Source: Lantana camara
Lineage: Eukaryota; Streptophyta; Magnoliopsida; Lamiales; Verbenaceae
Direction: 5' to 3'
Assembly: GCA_037501455.1 (NCBI GenBank)
Contig: CM074861.1
Coordinates: 37,960,001 to 38,024,000, forward strand
DNA length: 64,000 nt
Position numbers and translations under genes: made by a program
Shown here: positions 22,847 to 33,405 of the stretch, in pieces
How the letters are laid out: each line of letters starts with the position of its first letter
How positions within the stretch are numbered: the first letter of the stretch is position 1
Notes under the pieces: generated by a model
What the model was told of the DNA's origin: nothing
What the model saw: the letters and a program-made list of their open reading frames with translations, nothing else
Database searches by the model: none

Positions 22847-25610
22847 TTAGGGGACAGGCACGTTCGGATCCTGAGCGTTGGGAGGTACCTGGCTAGATGG
22901 CTCAGTGGCTTCAACCGCTGGAGCGGGAATATTCTCACTGGCCTGAGCGGGAGGGGCATCGACCGTTGGCGCTTGGGGCGCATTCTCTTGAGGGCCCTCG
23001 AGGGCAGGTACGGTGCCATTAGACCCCTCATTTTGAGCAGCCACGCGAGGCGCTTCCTCAGGTGGGTGAGCGGCCATGTACTCATTCTGAAGGATCTCTA
23101 CTAAGTAGCCATACTCTAGCTCTGCAAGATTAGCCTCCGGATCCTCCTCTATGTCATCGGGTTCCACACAACGCTCGTCAAACGTTAGCCCTATGTCAAG
23201 GCACCCTCGTGAAGAAGCCGCTGTTAGGCACAAATGAATCATTTGCTCAACAGCCAAGTTAAAGGCATTTTGAGCATCATCATAGCGGTGAAGCGAGGCC
23301 GCAAATCCAAAAGCTTTGGAGTGACAGAATCTGATAAGTGCCTCCTTGATGGCCTGCTCGATACACTGGGGGATTTGCATGACGGTGTCCGAATACTTCT
23401 TCTCAGCTGCGTTGGATTTGGTGACCCACCCGTTTTGGTCGTCCATCAATTCTTATGATTGTCAGAAAGCTTAGCATAGTCCGAACAGAGTTTTTTCCGC
23501 GCGTCCTCTGACTTCTTGAAGTCTTCGTTCAGCTTCTTCAACTCCTCCTGCACCTTGGTATGCTCGGTTTGAAGGGAGAGGAATTTGGCCTTCTTGACGT
23601 CCAGCTCTTCTTGAATCTGAGCAAGGTCATTCGCTCGAGCTATCTTTTTGTATTTGGCCTTGCGGTCAGAATACACCGTCGCTCGCATTTGGAGGTTTTT
23701 GGCCCTCAGAAGCACTTGCTGAAAGATAAGGGAATTTCTATACATACGCATTTTATGGAAGGAAACTTGTGGAAGAAGATATTTCCAGAACTTTGCGCAA
23801 AGAGCGCTCGATGATCCCCCGAAAATTGGACCCTCTCATAGAGTCCCTGAGTAATGGTACGGGAAGGGGTGCGCTCGCTCAACAAAGTAGGGCCCTCCTC
23901 GGGAGCACGCTCGAAGTGCCTATCTCCCATTCGATCAAAATCCCACAAGTGCTCTTCCTCAGAGAAAGAGGTGTCTCCATCTCCACGGGTGCCCTCGGCA
24001 ACCTGTTTACCCTTGGCCAGTATGGGGATACTTTCGGGCATCCTTTTCCTCTTTCTAGAAACTTGGGAGGAATCTCTGATAACCACGCTCGCGTGCGGCC
24101 AGTTTTGGTCACCAACAGACGGGGTAGCGCCCCTCGTGTTTGTCGTATATGCGGGCCTAATAACGACCAGCCTGTCAGCACTGACCTCACGGTTTTCCCC
24201 TCGGCCGATGGGTGGAGTACTTGTGCTGCTGCTGGCACCTTGGTGACCCCCTCGGGTGTCCTCGAGGCCGGGGAATGTTGTTGTTGTTGGGGTTGTTGCT
24301 GTCGTTGCTGAGGGTTGCGTTGTTGTTGGCGAGCGTTAACAAAGTTGGCCACCTGCCTCATGTTCGCGCCTCTCCTCGCCATTATGATGTTCACACCTGA
24401 AAATAAAGATAACGAGGGTTAATTTTACCTTGTGAAAACAGCAGAATACAAGTATACAATTAGCAACCCTATCTAAAGTTAGTTCCCTAGAAGCTGACCA
24501 TCTCTCTCCAGATCTAAAGCGGGAGGGTTTCTGAGAAACTCAGGATCATTTGTAAGCCCGCAAAGGAACATGACCTCCACGTCATCTAATAAATCCTTGG
24601 CTTGTATCTACCAACCCTCATCCCTCATGGCGGCGGCCAAATCTTGAGGCCAATTTTCAGGAAGGGAGGAGGTCAAACGGTGCCTAACAATGGGCCCTTC
24701 CCCATGCAAAACCCACTCTCGGGGGACCCCAAAGTCATCATCTTCCGGAGCCCTAACAAAAAAGAATTTCTCCTTCCATTCTACACCGTAAGTGGACGAG
24801 GGGGAATCGATCAATTTTAGGCCAGATTTTGCCTGGACATAGTAAAAACCAGCTCTCGGTGATGAACGGGGCGAACAAGCGACCTGGAATAGGGCATTGA
24901 AATTATGGATTGAGGGCTCGTGTCTGGTACAGGCCATGAGGATTATGAAGGGTGTATAAGGGTTAAACCATTAGGGACGATTTGGGAAGGACACAAATTG
25001 AGATTGTTAAGGATATTGGCTACGGGCACGGGAATAGGGAATCTCAGGCCCCCAAAGGTCACTGAATCCATAAAAACTGCGATCTCCCAGGAGGAGGATT
25101 GTTAGCACGCTCGTGCGGGGCGAGGATCCTCCAACGGAAGCTGTTATCCCAGTACATTGGGGCCATCATAGTCACTATTTCTCCCCGGGTTATCTTGCTT
25201 GGGGTGTCGTCCGGGGTCCTCTCAGTCGCCTGCATGCCCGAGCCGTCCCCCTCGGCTGTTCCCTTATTTTTAGATTTTTTGGATCTCTTTTTACGCTTGG
25301 CCGGTGGCTCCTCCGAAGGCCCTGCAGCCTCATCTCCCTCTTGACTGGGAGCGGATATAGCTACCATCACAGTATGGCGGTGGGGATGAGTAGCCCTTTC
25401 CACCATTGGCAGAACTTCTCCTTGTCTCTTCGCTTCCATCACCATGTCCATTTCTTCAAAGAGGTGTTCAACACCTCCGGGATCTCTCTCCCCCATAGCG
25501 GAGACGGCCGCATCCCAATCCTCATCCCTGGGAGAATCCGGATAGGATGAACTTTGGGTTGCCATCTTCTCAACTTCGCGGGCAAATTCTTCAGTGTGGT
25601 TTCCCGACAT
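22847..25610 (-). pseudogene. Antisense accessory gene of element A
   Basis: This gene lies on the strand opposite gag-pol, between pol and the 3' LTR. It starts MSGNHTEEFAREVEKMA at 25610. First exon: acidic then basic low-complexity region (PAKRKKRSKKSKNKG), then a globular region (VACSPRSSPRAGFYYVQAKS, EWKEKFFFV, LPENWPQDLA) resembling the plant family of putative gypsy-type transposon proteins (Transposase_28). An intron-like gap runs 24498-24397 (GTCAGC...TTTTCAG). The second exon is Gln-rich (24394-23720) with RKRMPESIPI; the third (from about 23720) has a coiled coil (EELKKLNEDFKKSEDARKKL) and FGFAASLHRYDDAQNAF. Frameshifts near 25060 and 24600 and shifts between segments break it. The function is unknown. 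It is homologous to the antisense gene of element C. Confidence 0.65.
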
Positions 25611-25870
25611 AGCTTTTGAAGGATTAGAAAGATATGAAAGCTTTGGAAGATATGGAGATTTCGGAGGCTAGTGAAGGTATCGTGAAAATATTGGGAAGAT
25701 TAAACCTATCAACCTAAGGGTTAGCAGGTCAAAATTCAAGAGTATTAAAGGATTACCTAAAAATTTCGGGAAAAGCTTGAAGATTGATGGAGAACTTAGG
25801 GATTCGCTCTGAAAATTTCTCCTCTGAAAGTCTTGTTTGCGTAAAGAAGATGGAGGAGATACAGAACCCC

Positions 25871-25936
25871 CTATTTATAGGGAAAGATTGGCATGAGTTT
25901 TTAGGTAGTGATTTTGAAAAGCAATCATTTCCCGCC
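25871..25936 (-). promoter_or_regulatory. Antisense promoter of element A: TATA box and E2F-like site
   Basis: On the minus strand, CTATAAATAG (25871-25880) lies about 260 bases upstream of the antisense start codon. GGCGGGAAA (25928-25936), matching the E2F consensus form, lies 47 bases further upstream. Element C has the same two motifs with nearly the same spacing (41462-41471 and 41518-41526). Use of the promoter is inferred. Confidence 0.5.
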
Positions 25937-26182
25937 TTGGAAACCGCCCACTTTGGTGAAACGTCGCCCACTCCCCGAGATTCACGCTCCGTTTCCTTGA
26001 GAATCGCCCCCACTCGTACATTAACATTTAATGTTGGACCACACTAGCGGTCATTCGAAACGACTTCCATTTAATTCTTTGTCAGAAGAAGATTTCACAA
26101 CATGGGAAACCCTTAACACGAGCGTCTCCCTCGAAGCATTGAGAAGTTTAAAATTCTACAACCCTTATTACTAAGGACTACA

Positions 26183-26749
26183 GAATTGGGGGGGCAAAAT
26201 GATGGGATCGAAATACTCTTCGCCCACGTTTTGACACGTGGCGCAACTAACGCATGACAAGTGGGGTTGACGGTCTCCAAGTAGGCTTCCCCACGAGCAT
26301 CCATGGCCCTCCGATGGCCAATTCCCCTGCAAACACATGTCTCTGCCAACATGAGACACGTGTCGATCAAATCCGCTAAAAAACGAGCATCCATTGTGCA
26401 GCCAAACAACCCCAGCTTCGCCATGGAAATCACCCTCGAAGCGATCCCACCCTCGGGTAACCTTCCCTATACAAACAGACTAAAGGGGCTAAGCTCCCCC
26501 TTATCATGTAGCCTCGATACTGATCCCTATGTGGATCTACGAGCCATCAGGCCCAAGGTTGACACGAACGTATTCCAAGCCCTCGTTACCAACCCCCAAA
26601 CGACTCTCTGACACCCGTACATATCCGCGCACCTACCACTATTGCCCACATCACCTTTTCAACAGATTTTGCAGAAGATTCCTTCTAGCTTTCTCCTCAT
26701 TATGCCACGTGTTAGGGCAACATTAGGGCAGGACCACAAGGGGTAAATT
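26183..26749 (+). mobile_element. Polypurine tract and truncated 3' LTR of element A
   Basis: GAATTGGGGGGGCAAAA (26183-26199) is the polypurine tract. The LTR starts TGATGGGATC at 26200 and matches the 5' LTR (13633 onward) through GGGGTAAATT at 26749, 550 of 857 bases. The last ~307 bases, including the TATA box, are gone. The next base belongs to element B pol. Short frames on either strand here (for example 26113-26433 minus) are copies of LTR frames and not genes. Confidence 0.85.
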
Positions 26750-28291
26750 CTTCGGACTCTGCCATTGAGTAACTGTCTTGGTCTTTGAAGGATCAACTTC
26801 CAAACCCTTACTCGAAATAATATGGCCTAGAAAAGCAAGCCGGTCGATCCAAAACTCGCACTTACTAAACTTCGCATATAACCGGTGCTCTCTTAACGTC
26901 TCCAATACCAATTTAAGATGTCTAGCATGGTCTTCCGGAGTCTTTGAATACACGAGAATGTCATCAATGAAGATTACGACGAATTTATCCAAATAAGGCC
27001 GAAAAATCCGATGCATCATATCCATAAATACTGCAGGGGTATTTGTCAAACCAAACGGCATCACTACGAACTCATAATGCCCATACCGGGTATTGAATCC
27101 TGTCTTTGGTATATCCTCTTCCCGGATTTTCAACTGGTAGTAGCCTTGCCTTAGATCCAATTTCGAATAAACCCTTGAACCTTGCAGCATGTCAAATAAA
27201 TCCTCAATGTGGGGCAACGGGTACTTATTCTTGAGGGTCATCCGATTAAGCTCCCAGTAATCTATACACATTCTCAACGACCCATCTTTCTTCTTGACAA
27301 AGAGAACCGGAGCACCCCACGGAGATGAACTCGGTCGGATATATCCACTCTTAAGTAATTCCTCGAGCTGAACCTTCAACTCTTTCAACTCTGCCGGAGC
27401 CATTCTATAAGGAGTCTTGGAATAAGGTTCTGATCCCGGATATAAATCAACAACAAATTCAATCTCCCGATCCGGCGGTAGAGAACCCAAATTCTCTGGA
27501 AATACATCGGGATACTCCTTTACCACGACCGTCTCCTCAAAACTTGATTGATCCTTTAGTTTATTAAGGAGATAGGCTATGAATCCCATGGCTCCATCCT
27601 TCACCAACTTACGAGCTTCCATAAACGACAATAGAGGTATATTCTTCGACCCAACTTCTCTAATCAACTCATCACCCAATTTTATCTTCTTCTTAAAGCA
27701 ATCCACATTGGCCCGGTGCCGATACAACCAATCCATCCCGAAGATTACCCCATATTTCTTCATAGACATCACGATGAAATCTGACGGATAATCTTTCCCT
27801 TCTATCAAAACTGAACAACCCCTGACAACCCGATCTGTCTGCAAACTTCCTCCAAGAGGAGAACTCACATAATAACAAGAATTTGAACAAGTAACAGATA
27901 AGCACAGAGGGGTACATAAATTAGAAGATATGAAAGAATGAGTGGCACCCGGATCGAATAATGCGTGAATGCTCGTGTTATGAATGCAAACGGTACCTTC
28001 CACCACGGCGTTTGGGTCAACCTCAACATTCTGCTCCTCGCTCTCAAGAGCATAGGCTCGTGCCTGAACCATCGGTCTCGGAGCTCCAGCTTGATACCCT
28101 GGTGTCTTGTCCGGGCATGAGAAAGCCATATGATCCCCTTTTCCACATATCAAGCACAACCTCAATCTCTTTCGGCAATTATTATAAGAATGGGTTGGCC
28201 ATCCACAATAAGTACACGGAGGCTGATCATTACAAGATCCCTTAGGAGCCGGTGGAGCCTGAGGTGGTCGTGGAACGGGTGCACTCTCCAA
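26750..28291 (-). pseudogene. Protease and reverse transcriptase of element B (Tekay-like chromovirus)
   Basis: Reading leftwards: CCHC zinc knuckle [14 protein letters not shown], aspartic protease site [13 protein letters not shown] (DPG where most have DSG or DTG), then RT with [64 protein letters not shown] and [12 protein letters not shown] carrying the catalytic DD. The sequence ends at [19 protein letters not shown] plus about 12 residues, where it is cut and fused to the LTR of element A; the reading frame continues seven codons into that LTR. RNase H, integrase, chromodomain and the 3' LTR are missing. RT is otherwise open, one of the longest intact frames here (about 515 residues). 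Confidence 0.85.
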
Positions 28292-29180
28292 TTCTTGGCT
28301 TCTTAAAAGGTCCTTTTGGTGGTGGAGCTGGTAAATTCATCGGCCTCTTCCCTTTGTTAAATCCCCAGCCGGATCCTGACCCTGGTCCTTGGCGAGAAAC
28401 TGGCCTCCTTGCATTTACAGAATCTTCAACCTTTAAGGCTTTCGAAGTAGCCTTCCCCCAAGTACTCGTGTTAACTGCCTCAAGAGCTGCCTGAATATCT
28501 GGTCGAAGTCCCTGAACAAACTGCATAGCCTTGTGAAAGTCATCACCTGGTTTATTTGGTGCATAGCGAGACAATCTCTCATAATCCGAAATATACTCGG
28601 CCACAGATCTCGATCCCTGCTTCAATTCGGTGAATTCCCTCAATCTTCGAGTACGAGAGGAGGGATGGATGAACTTATTCTTGAATTCCCGTGTAAATAC
28701 TTCCCAGTTAATCTCTTCTCCAGCTACTTTCAAGACTATCCGTGTGCTTTCCCACCAAGAGTAGGCTTCCCCTTGTATCAAAGTAAGGGTGCATCGAGCC
28801 TTCTCTCGGGACTCACATGGAATGAGCTCCCATATTCTCTCGACTTCCTTCAACCACATTTCCGCCTGCGCATCATTTCCCTTGAAGAACTTGGGAGGTC
28901 TTTGGTTCTGAAACTCCCTAAGTATAACAGAAATCGGTGCCTCTTGCGGTACAGCAGGCGCAGGTGGTGCTGGAGGTGCCGGTGGTACATAATCTCGAAG
29001 CCTCTGGTCTATAATGTTGATAACCGAATTAACAAAGGCCTCTGCCAGCGGTGGCTGTGGAGATGGAGGTGTAGGAGTACGATCTCGATGATGACGTCGT
29101 CCTGGAGATCGATCACGGTATCTACGTGGAGGCATCCTGTCAATAAATACTGAAATACGTGCTAGGTTTAGCTCATGCAT
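28242..29180 (-). CDS. Gag of element B
   Basis: An open frame of about 312 residues with an Arg/Pro-rich start ([16 protein letters not shown] from the second Met at about 29138), a Pro/Ala stretch, and the retrotransposon Gag domain ([64 protein letters not shown]). The frame overlaps the pol frame by 50 bases. Relatives normally have one continuous Gag-Pol, so a small frameshift near 28290 is likely. Other causes, such as programmed frameshifting, cannot be excluded. Confidence 0.8.
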   Translation of the reverse strand: MHELNLARISVFIDRMPPRRYRDRSPGRRHHRDRTPTPPSPQPPLAEAFVNSVINIIDQRLRDYVPPAPPAPPAPAVPQEAPISVILREFQNQRPPKFFKGNDAQAEMWLKEVERIWELIPCESREKARCTLTLIQGEAYSWWESTRIVLKVAGEEINWEVFTREFKNKFIHPSSRTRRLREFTELKQGSRSVAEYISDYERLSRYAPNKPGDDFHKAMQFVQGLRPDIQAALEAVNTSTWGKATSKALKVEDSVNARRPVSRQGPGSGSGWGFNKGKRPMNLPAPPPKGPFKKPRIGECTRSTTTSGSTGS

Positions 29181-29327
29181 GATAATGCAATTAACTCAAC
29201 CAAAATCCGAAACTTAAATCAATCAAGCACAAAATAGATGTATATGCAACACATTGTCAAGTAGTTCCTAAGCCGAACAACCTAGACAGACTCACACGAC
29301 ATGAGAGCCCGGGTTTTGCAACCCTAT

Positions 29328-29339
29328 GCTATGATACCA
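29328..29339 (-). other. Primer-binding site of element B
   Basis: On the minus strand TGGTATCATAGC lies eight bases (TCCTTAAG) after the LTR end. It differs by one base from TGGTATCAGAGC, complementary to the 3' end of initiator tRNA-Met, the primer of most chromoviruses. Confidence 0.7.
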
Positions 29340-29347
29340 CTTAAGGA

Positions 29348-32288
29348 TGTAGCACCCGAGCGCAAGGTACCACATCCCCCGCACCATGACCCGACCCTTA
29401 TATGAAATGGATTTCCATACACGTGCCAAATCATAGCGAACGGGGACACACACATACCGCTAAGCCAGGCGGGACTAGCCTATCACTTAAACCCCAACAA
29501 TAACAACAACCAGAGTAACAGAAAAGCGGAAGCAATAGTTCATATTCCATAGATTGAGCTATATGCTCTAGGTACCAACAACTATTCCATGTATTGAGCT
29601 ATACGCTCTATGTACCAACATTTAAGTTCACGAGAGTTAAAATCCAATACAAGTACGCTCCAAATCAAAAACAACATTCACATGCCATCACGACCCAAAA
29701 CAACATTGATATACAATAATCAAAAGTACGAGTATGTAAGTGTAACACCAAAATACAAAGCTAGAGACGAATGCAAGACCTAGGACTCGTATTCCCGCCT
29801 AGCTCCGTCACACCTGCGCAACACAGCTGAAAACCAAACGGGTTCAGTCCAAAAGGGACTGGTGGGTATAAAACAGGGCATAAATAGAATATATGACGGT
29901 AATTAAACAATCACATGCAAGCTATAATCCCAAGTGAGGTTTTTAAAGAATTTCCCAAGTGGGTGAATAAAATCATCAAAAGGGATTATAACGAATCATT
30001 AACATTAGGTCATTATTGGCCCGGCGAGTGGGCGTGCATTATCTCCAACCAACTCCTTGTGTAATCCATTAAACATTCATTCATTCATTCTGTTCATGCA
30101 TTTCAATCTTGTGTGCACATTCATTAACATTTACACCTTCTTCCTCCGGTTTGGTGGCGGGTTTGCAAGGCCCGACCACCCATTCATTGACCAAAAGGGG
30201 AACGTGACTCCCCAGATGGTGCTCAACGTCCATTCCTCGCTAACTCCTAACGAGCTCCGGTTACGTCGTTAATTGGTGGAACTAATGTGAGGGATCACCG
30301 TCGGCCCATGCCTCTCCGGATAGCCACTCACACTAAGTCCCTGGGCCCCATTCGTGCATAACATTCATTCTTTCTTTTCTCGTCAAAACATTTGGTAGGA
30401 TTTAGAAATTAAGGCTTTACTTTGGAAACATTTACTCTTTTAAAAAGACTCTATATATATATATATATACACATTTTGGTCGAAACTTTTCACATCAAAG
30501 GTATTTATAGGGTCATATAACTAATAGAAGAGAAACCCACCTCGAACGGCAAAAGGAGAACACACGAGCCTCACTGACCGGCCTTGTTTCCAAGGGAATC
30601 AAAATCTGTGCAAGAAAGGTGAAGTGAGACTCAATATGACCATATAAGACGCTCGGCAATGCCATGGTTATGATATGAACGCATAAAAATGTAATGACAT
30701 GTTCATATGCACTATTAATGCCTTAAAACATATAACCGATCATAACTTTCATACTTGCATTTATATAACAATCATAAACATAGCTTAATTGAAGCCATGT
30801 TCCATATGATCCACAAATACGAACCACGCATGCAATTCCAACAAGAAAATAGACTTCCCAAGGCTGCCATTTCAAATGACACGGCCGTGTTGAGTTTTCA
30901 AAGGATTTGGACACGGCCGTGTCCGAGGTTTAAAATCGGAAAAATTCAAAGTCGAGGGCTTGACACGGCCGTGCTGAGTTTTCAAAGGATTTGGACACGG
31001 CCGTGTCCGATTTTCTGAAAATAATTTTTCAAAGTCGAGAGCCCAACACGGTCGTGTCCATTTTCAGTTCAAAGCTGACACGGCCGTGTCAGCTCGTCGT
31101 CTTGAACAAAAATAACAGAGCAACAGCTCTGTTACGCGAGGGAAAAGCTTAAGGGAAACAGGGGCAGCCACAAGGAAGCTCTTAGGTCACACTTAGACAT
31201 GATTTTAATCCATATTATTCATATACAACATGCAACACAAGCAAAAACACAAGAATACATGCTTGAAATTGGCCAAATCATCATCAATTCTCATGATCAA
31301 CAACCATGGAGCTTCAAGCTTCTCCAATGGCAATTCATGCTATACACCACCAACATGCAATCTAGCGATATAGAAATGATAAGGAAGCTTCAAACAACAC
31401 TTTCCATCCATCAAACCTCACTTCAAACCAAGGAAAAACATGGAACCAAGAATTCCTATCATTTATTCATTTTCAAGCTATTCTCCAAAACACATGCTTC
31501 TCCAACCCAAATCAAGATACAATCGGGAGAAAATGGAGAGGAGAACAAGGAGAAAACAATACATAACTTACCTTGGAAGAAGATGGAGGGTTGGATGATC
31601 TTGAGCTCAAGGTTGGTTTGATCAAAACAAGGGTTTCTTTGAAGCTCTTCCTTGCTCATTGCCTTGGCTGATTGATCGATCAAAATGGGAAGAAAATGGG
31701 TAGGAATGCTGATTTTTAGTAAGGAAATGGGTAGGATACGGGTCGGCCCAAGTCCGGTTCGTTTAAGAAAAGGGTTCAAACAAGTTATAACGTCGAGGTT
31801 ATGAAACGGTTCGTTGTCGAGGGTTCAAATGATACCGAAAAGGTATAAGGTCAAGTTTAAAGGATAGGTATCGTCGAAATAAGTTCGGCTCAGTTTACGG
31901 ATCTCGATTTCGAGGTCCGGAGCTCAAGATATCGCGAAAACCGTTTAGGGTTGCCTATTATACAAATAGGTCCCTAAACTTCAAAAGGTGGCAATTAAGC
32001 CCAAACTCAATTTCCAATTGAGTCCAAAACATTCAAATACATTACAATCAAGCCCACGGATTACACGGAACACTTAATTTCATTTAATTAACACCACATT
32101 CACGAAATTCACATTTTCACAAATCCGATCACATATTCATAGCTCGAATTGACATTCAAATAGAGTTTTAAACAAATAAATCAAATTATAAACAAATCCA
32201 ATTAATAAATAAAAATATAAAATCATATAATTAAATGTAAATACGCACGTAACACTTACCTGCACAGGTGAAAACTCGGGGCGTCACA
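29348..32288 (-). mobile_element. 5' LTR of element B (2941 bp)
   Basis: On the minus strand it starts TGTGACGCCCC and ends GGGTGCTACA next to the primer-binding site. The LTR is related to the solo LTR at 33406-36860: both have GGTGCGGGGGATGTGG near the end, a TA-rich TATATATAGAGTC core-promoter block (here 30452-30471) and a cluster of short GC-rich palindromes in the same place (30878-31090). It inserted into the second RNase H region of element C. The target duplication cannot be tested because the other end of B is deleted; the bases following it are GCTCT (32289-32293). Confidence 0.85.
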
Positions 32289-33400
32289 GCTCTTCAGAAT
32301 GGCGCCGCTCGGGTCATTGCGTATGTTGACTCCCAGTTGATTGCAAGTCAAATTGATGGAACTTATGAGGCTCGAGAAGCCACTATGGTGCAGTAGCTGG
32401 CGAGCGCTAAGGAAGCGATCTCCAACTTCAAAGAGTTCCATCTGCTGCAGATTCCAAGAATGGAAAATGAGCATGCTGACGCTCTTTCCAAGTTTGCGTC
32501 CACCCTGGAAGATTCATGCGAACGTTCAGTTACATTCCTTAGAACGGAGAAACCACTGATTCACGAGACTGGGCCCTCGGAAGAAGTTAACGTGATCGAT
32601 CCTTCCGAACCTTGTTGGCTCGATAACATCATTAGGTTTCTGAGGGATGGAACCTGTCCGAGCGATAAAGTGGAAGCACGCAAAGTTAGGAGTAAGGCCC
32701 CTCGCTTCTCCATTGATAGCGGCGGCCGATTATTCAAGCGGTCTTTCCAGGGTCCCCCATTAAGGTGCCTGAGACCCTCGCAGGCCAAGGAAGTGTTAGA
32801 GCATGTACATAATGGAAGTTGTGGGAATCACTCTGGCGGTCGGATTCTGGCTAAGAAAGTATTAAGGAGTGGTTTCTACTGGCCCTCGTTACTGCATGAT
32901 GCCATCAACCACTCCAAAAAATGTCTTAAGTGCCAGTTTCATTCCAACACTCCTCAACTACCGGCAGCCCAAATGATCCCTATTGACGTTTCATGGCCCT
33001 TCGACCAGTGGGGCATCGATATAGTGGGACCCCTTCCAATGGCGGTCGGACAGAAGAAATTTGTAATCCTCGCTGTGGACTATTTCACCAAATGGGCCGA
33101 AGCTGAAGCGGTAGCAAAGATAACGTTCAAAGTCGTGAGGGACTTCATTTGGAAGAACATCATATGCAAATATGGCATCCCGAGGGTCCTCATATCAGAT
33201 AATGGTTCCCAATTCATCGCCGCTGACACGCGAGAGTGGTGCTACGAACTGGGGATTGAGCAGCGGTTCACTTCCATGGGCCACCCTCAGGCCAACGGTC
33301 AAGCTGAGGTGACCAACCGAACCATACTTTAACATCTGAAAACAATGCTCGAAAGTAAGAAGGGAGAATGGGCTGAGGAACTCCAAGGAGCCCTTTGGGT
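32289..33400 (+). pseudogene. Second RNase H end and integrase of element C (TAT-lineage)
   Basis: The sequence enters the archaeal-type RNase H domain (TYEAREATMVQ, then NEHADALSKFAS, with a TAG at about 32395). The frame 32460-33332 is open through the integrase: zinc-binding EHVHNGSCGNHSGG and CLKCQFHSN, core VGQKKFVILAVDYFTKWAE, SDNGSQFIAAD and GHPQANGQAEVTNR. The TAA at 33330 sits where element A has CAA, a single C-to-T change. Coding continues to 33400, where a solo LTR interrupts it. The 5' part of C is deleted. Confidence 0.85.
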
Positions 33401-33405
33401 GTATC

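Noticed and set aside
23769..24400. Plus-strand frames of 60-180 residues across the antisense gene of element A
   Set aside because: They are shadows of the Gln-rich and basic coding exons on the opposite strand.
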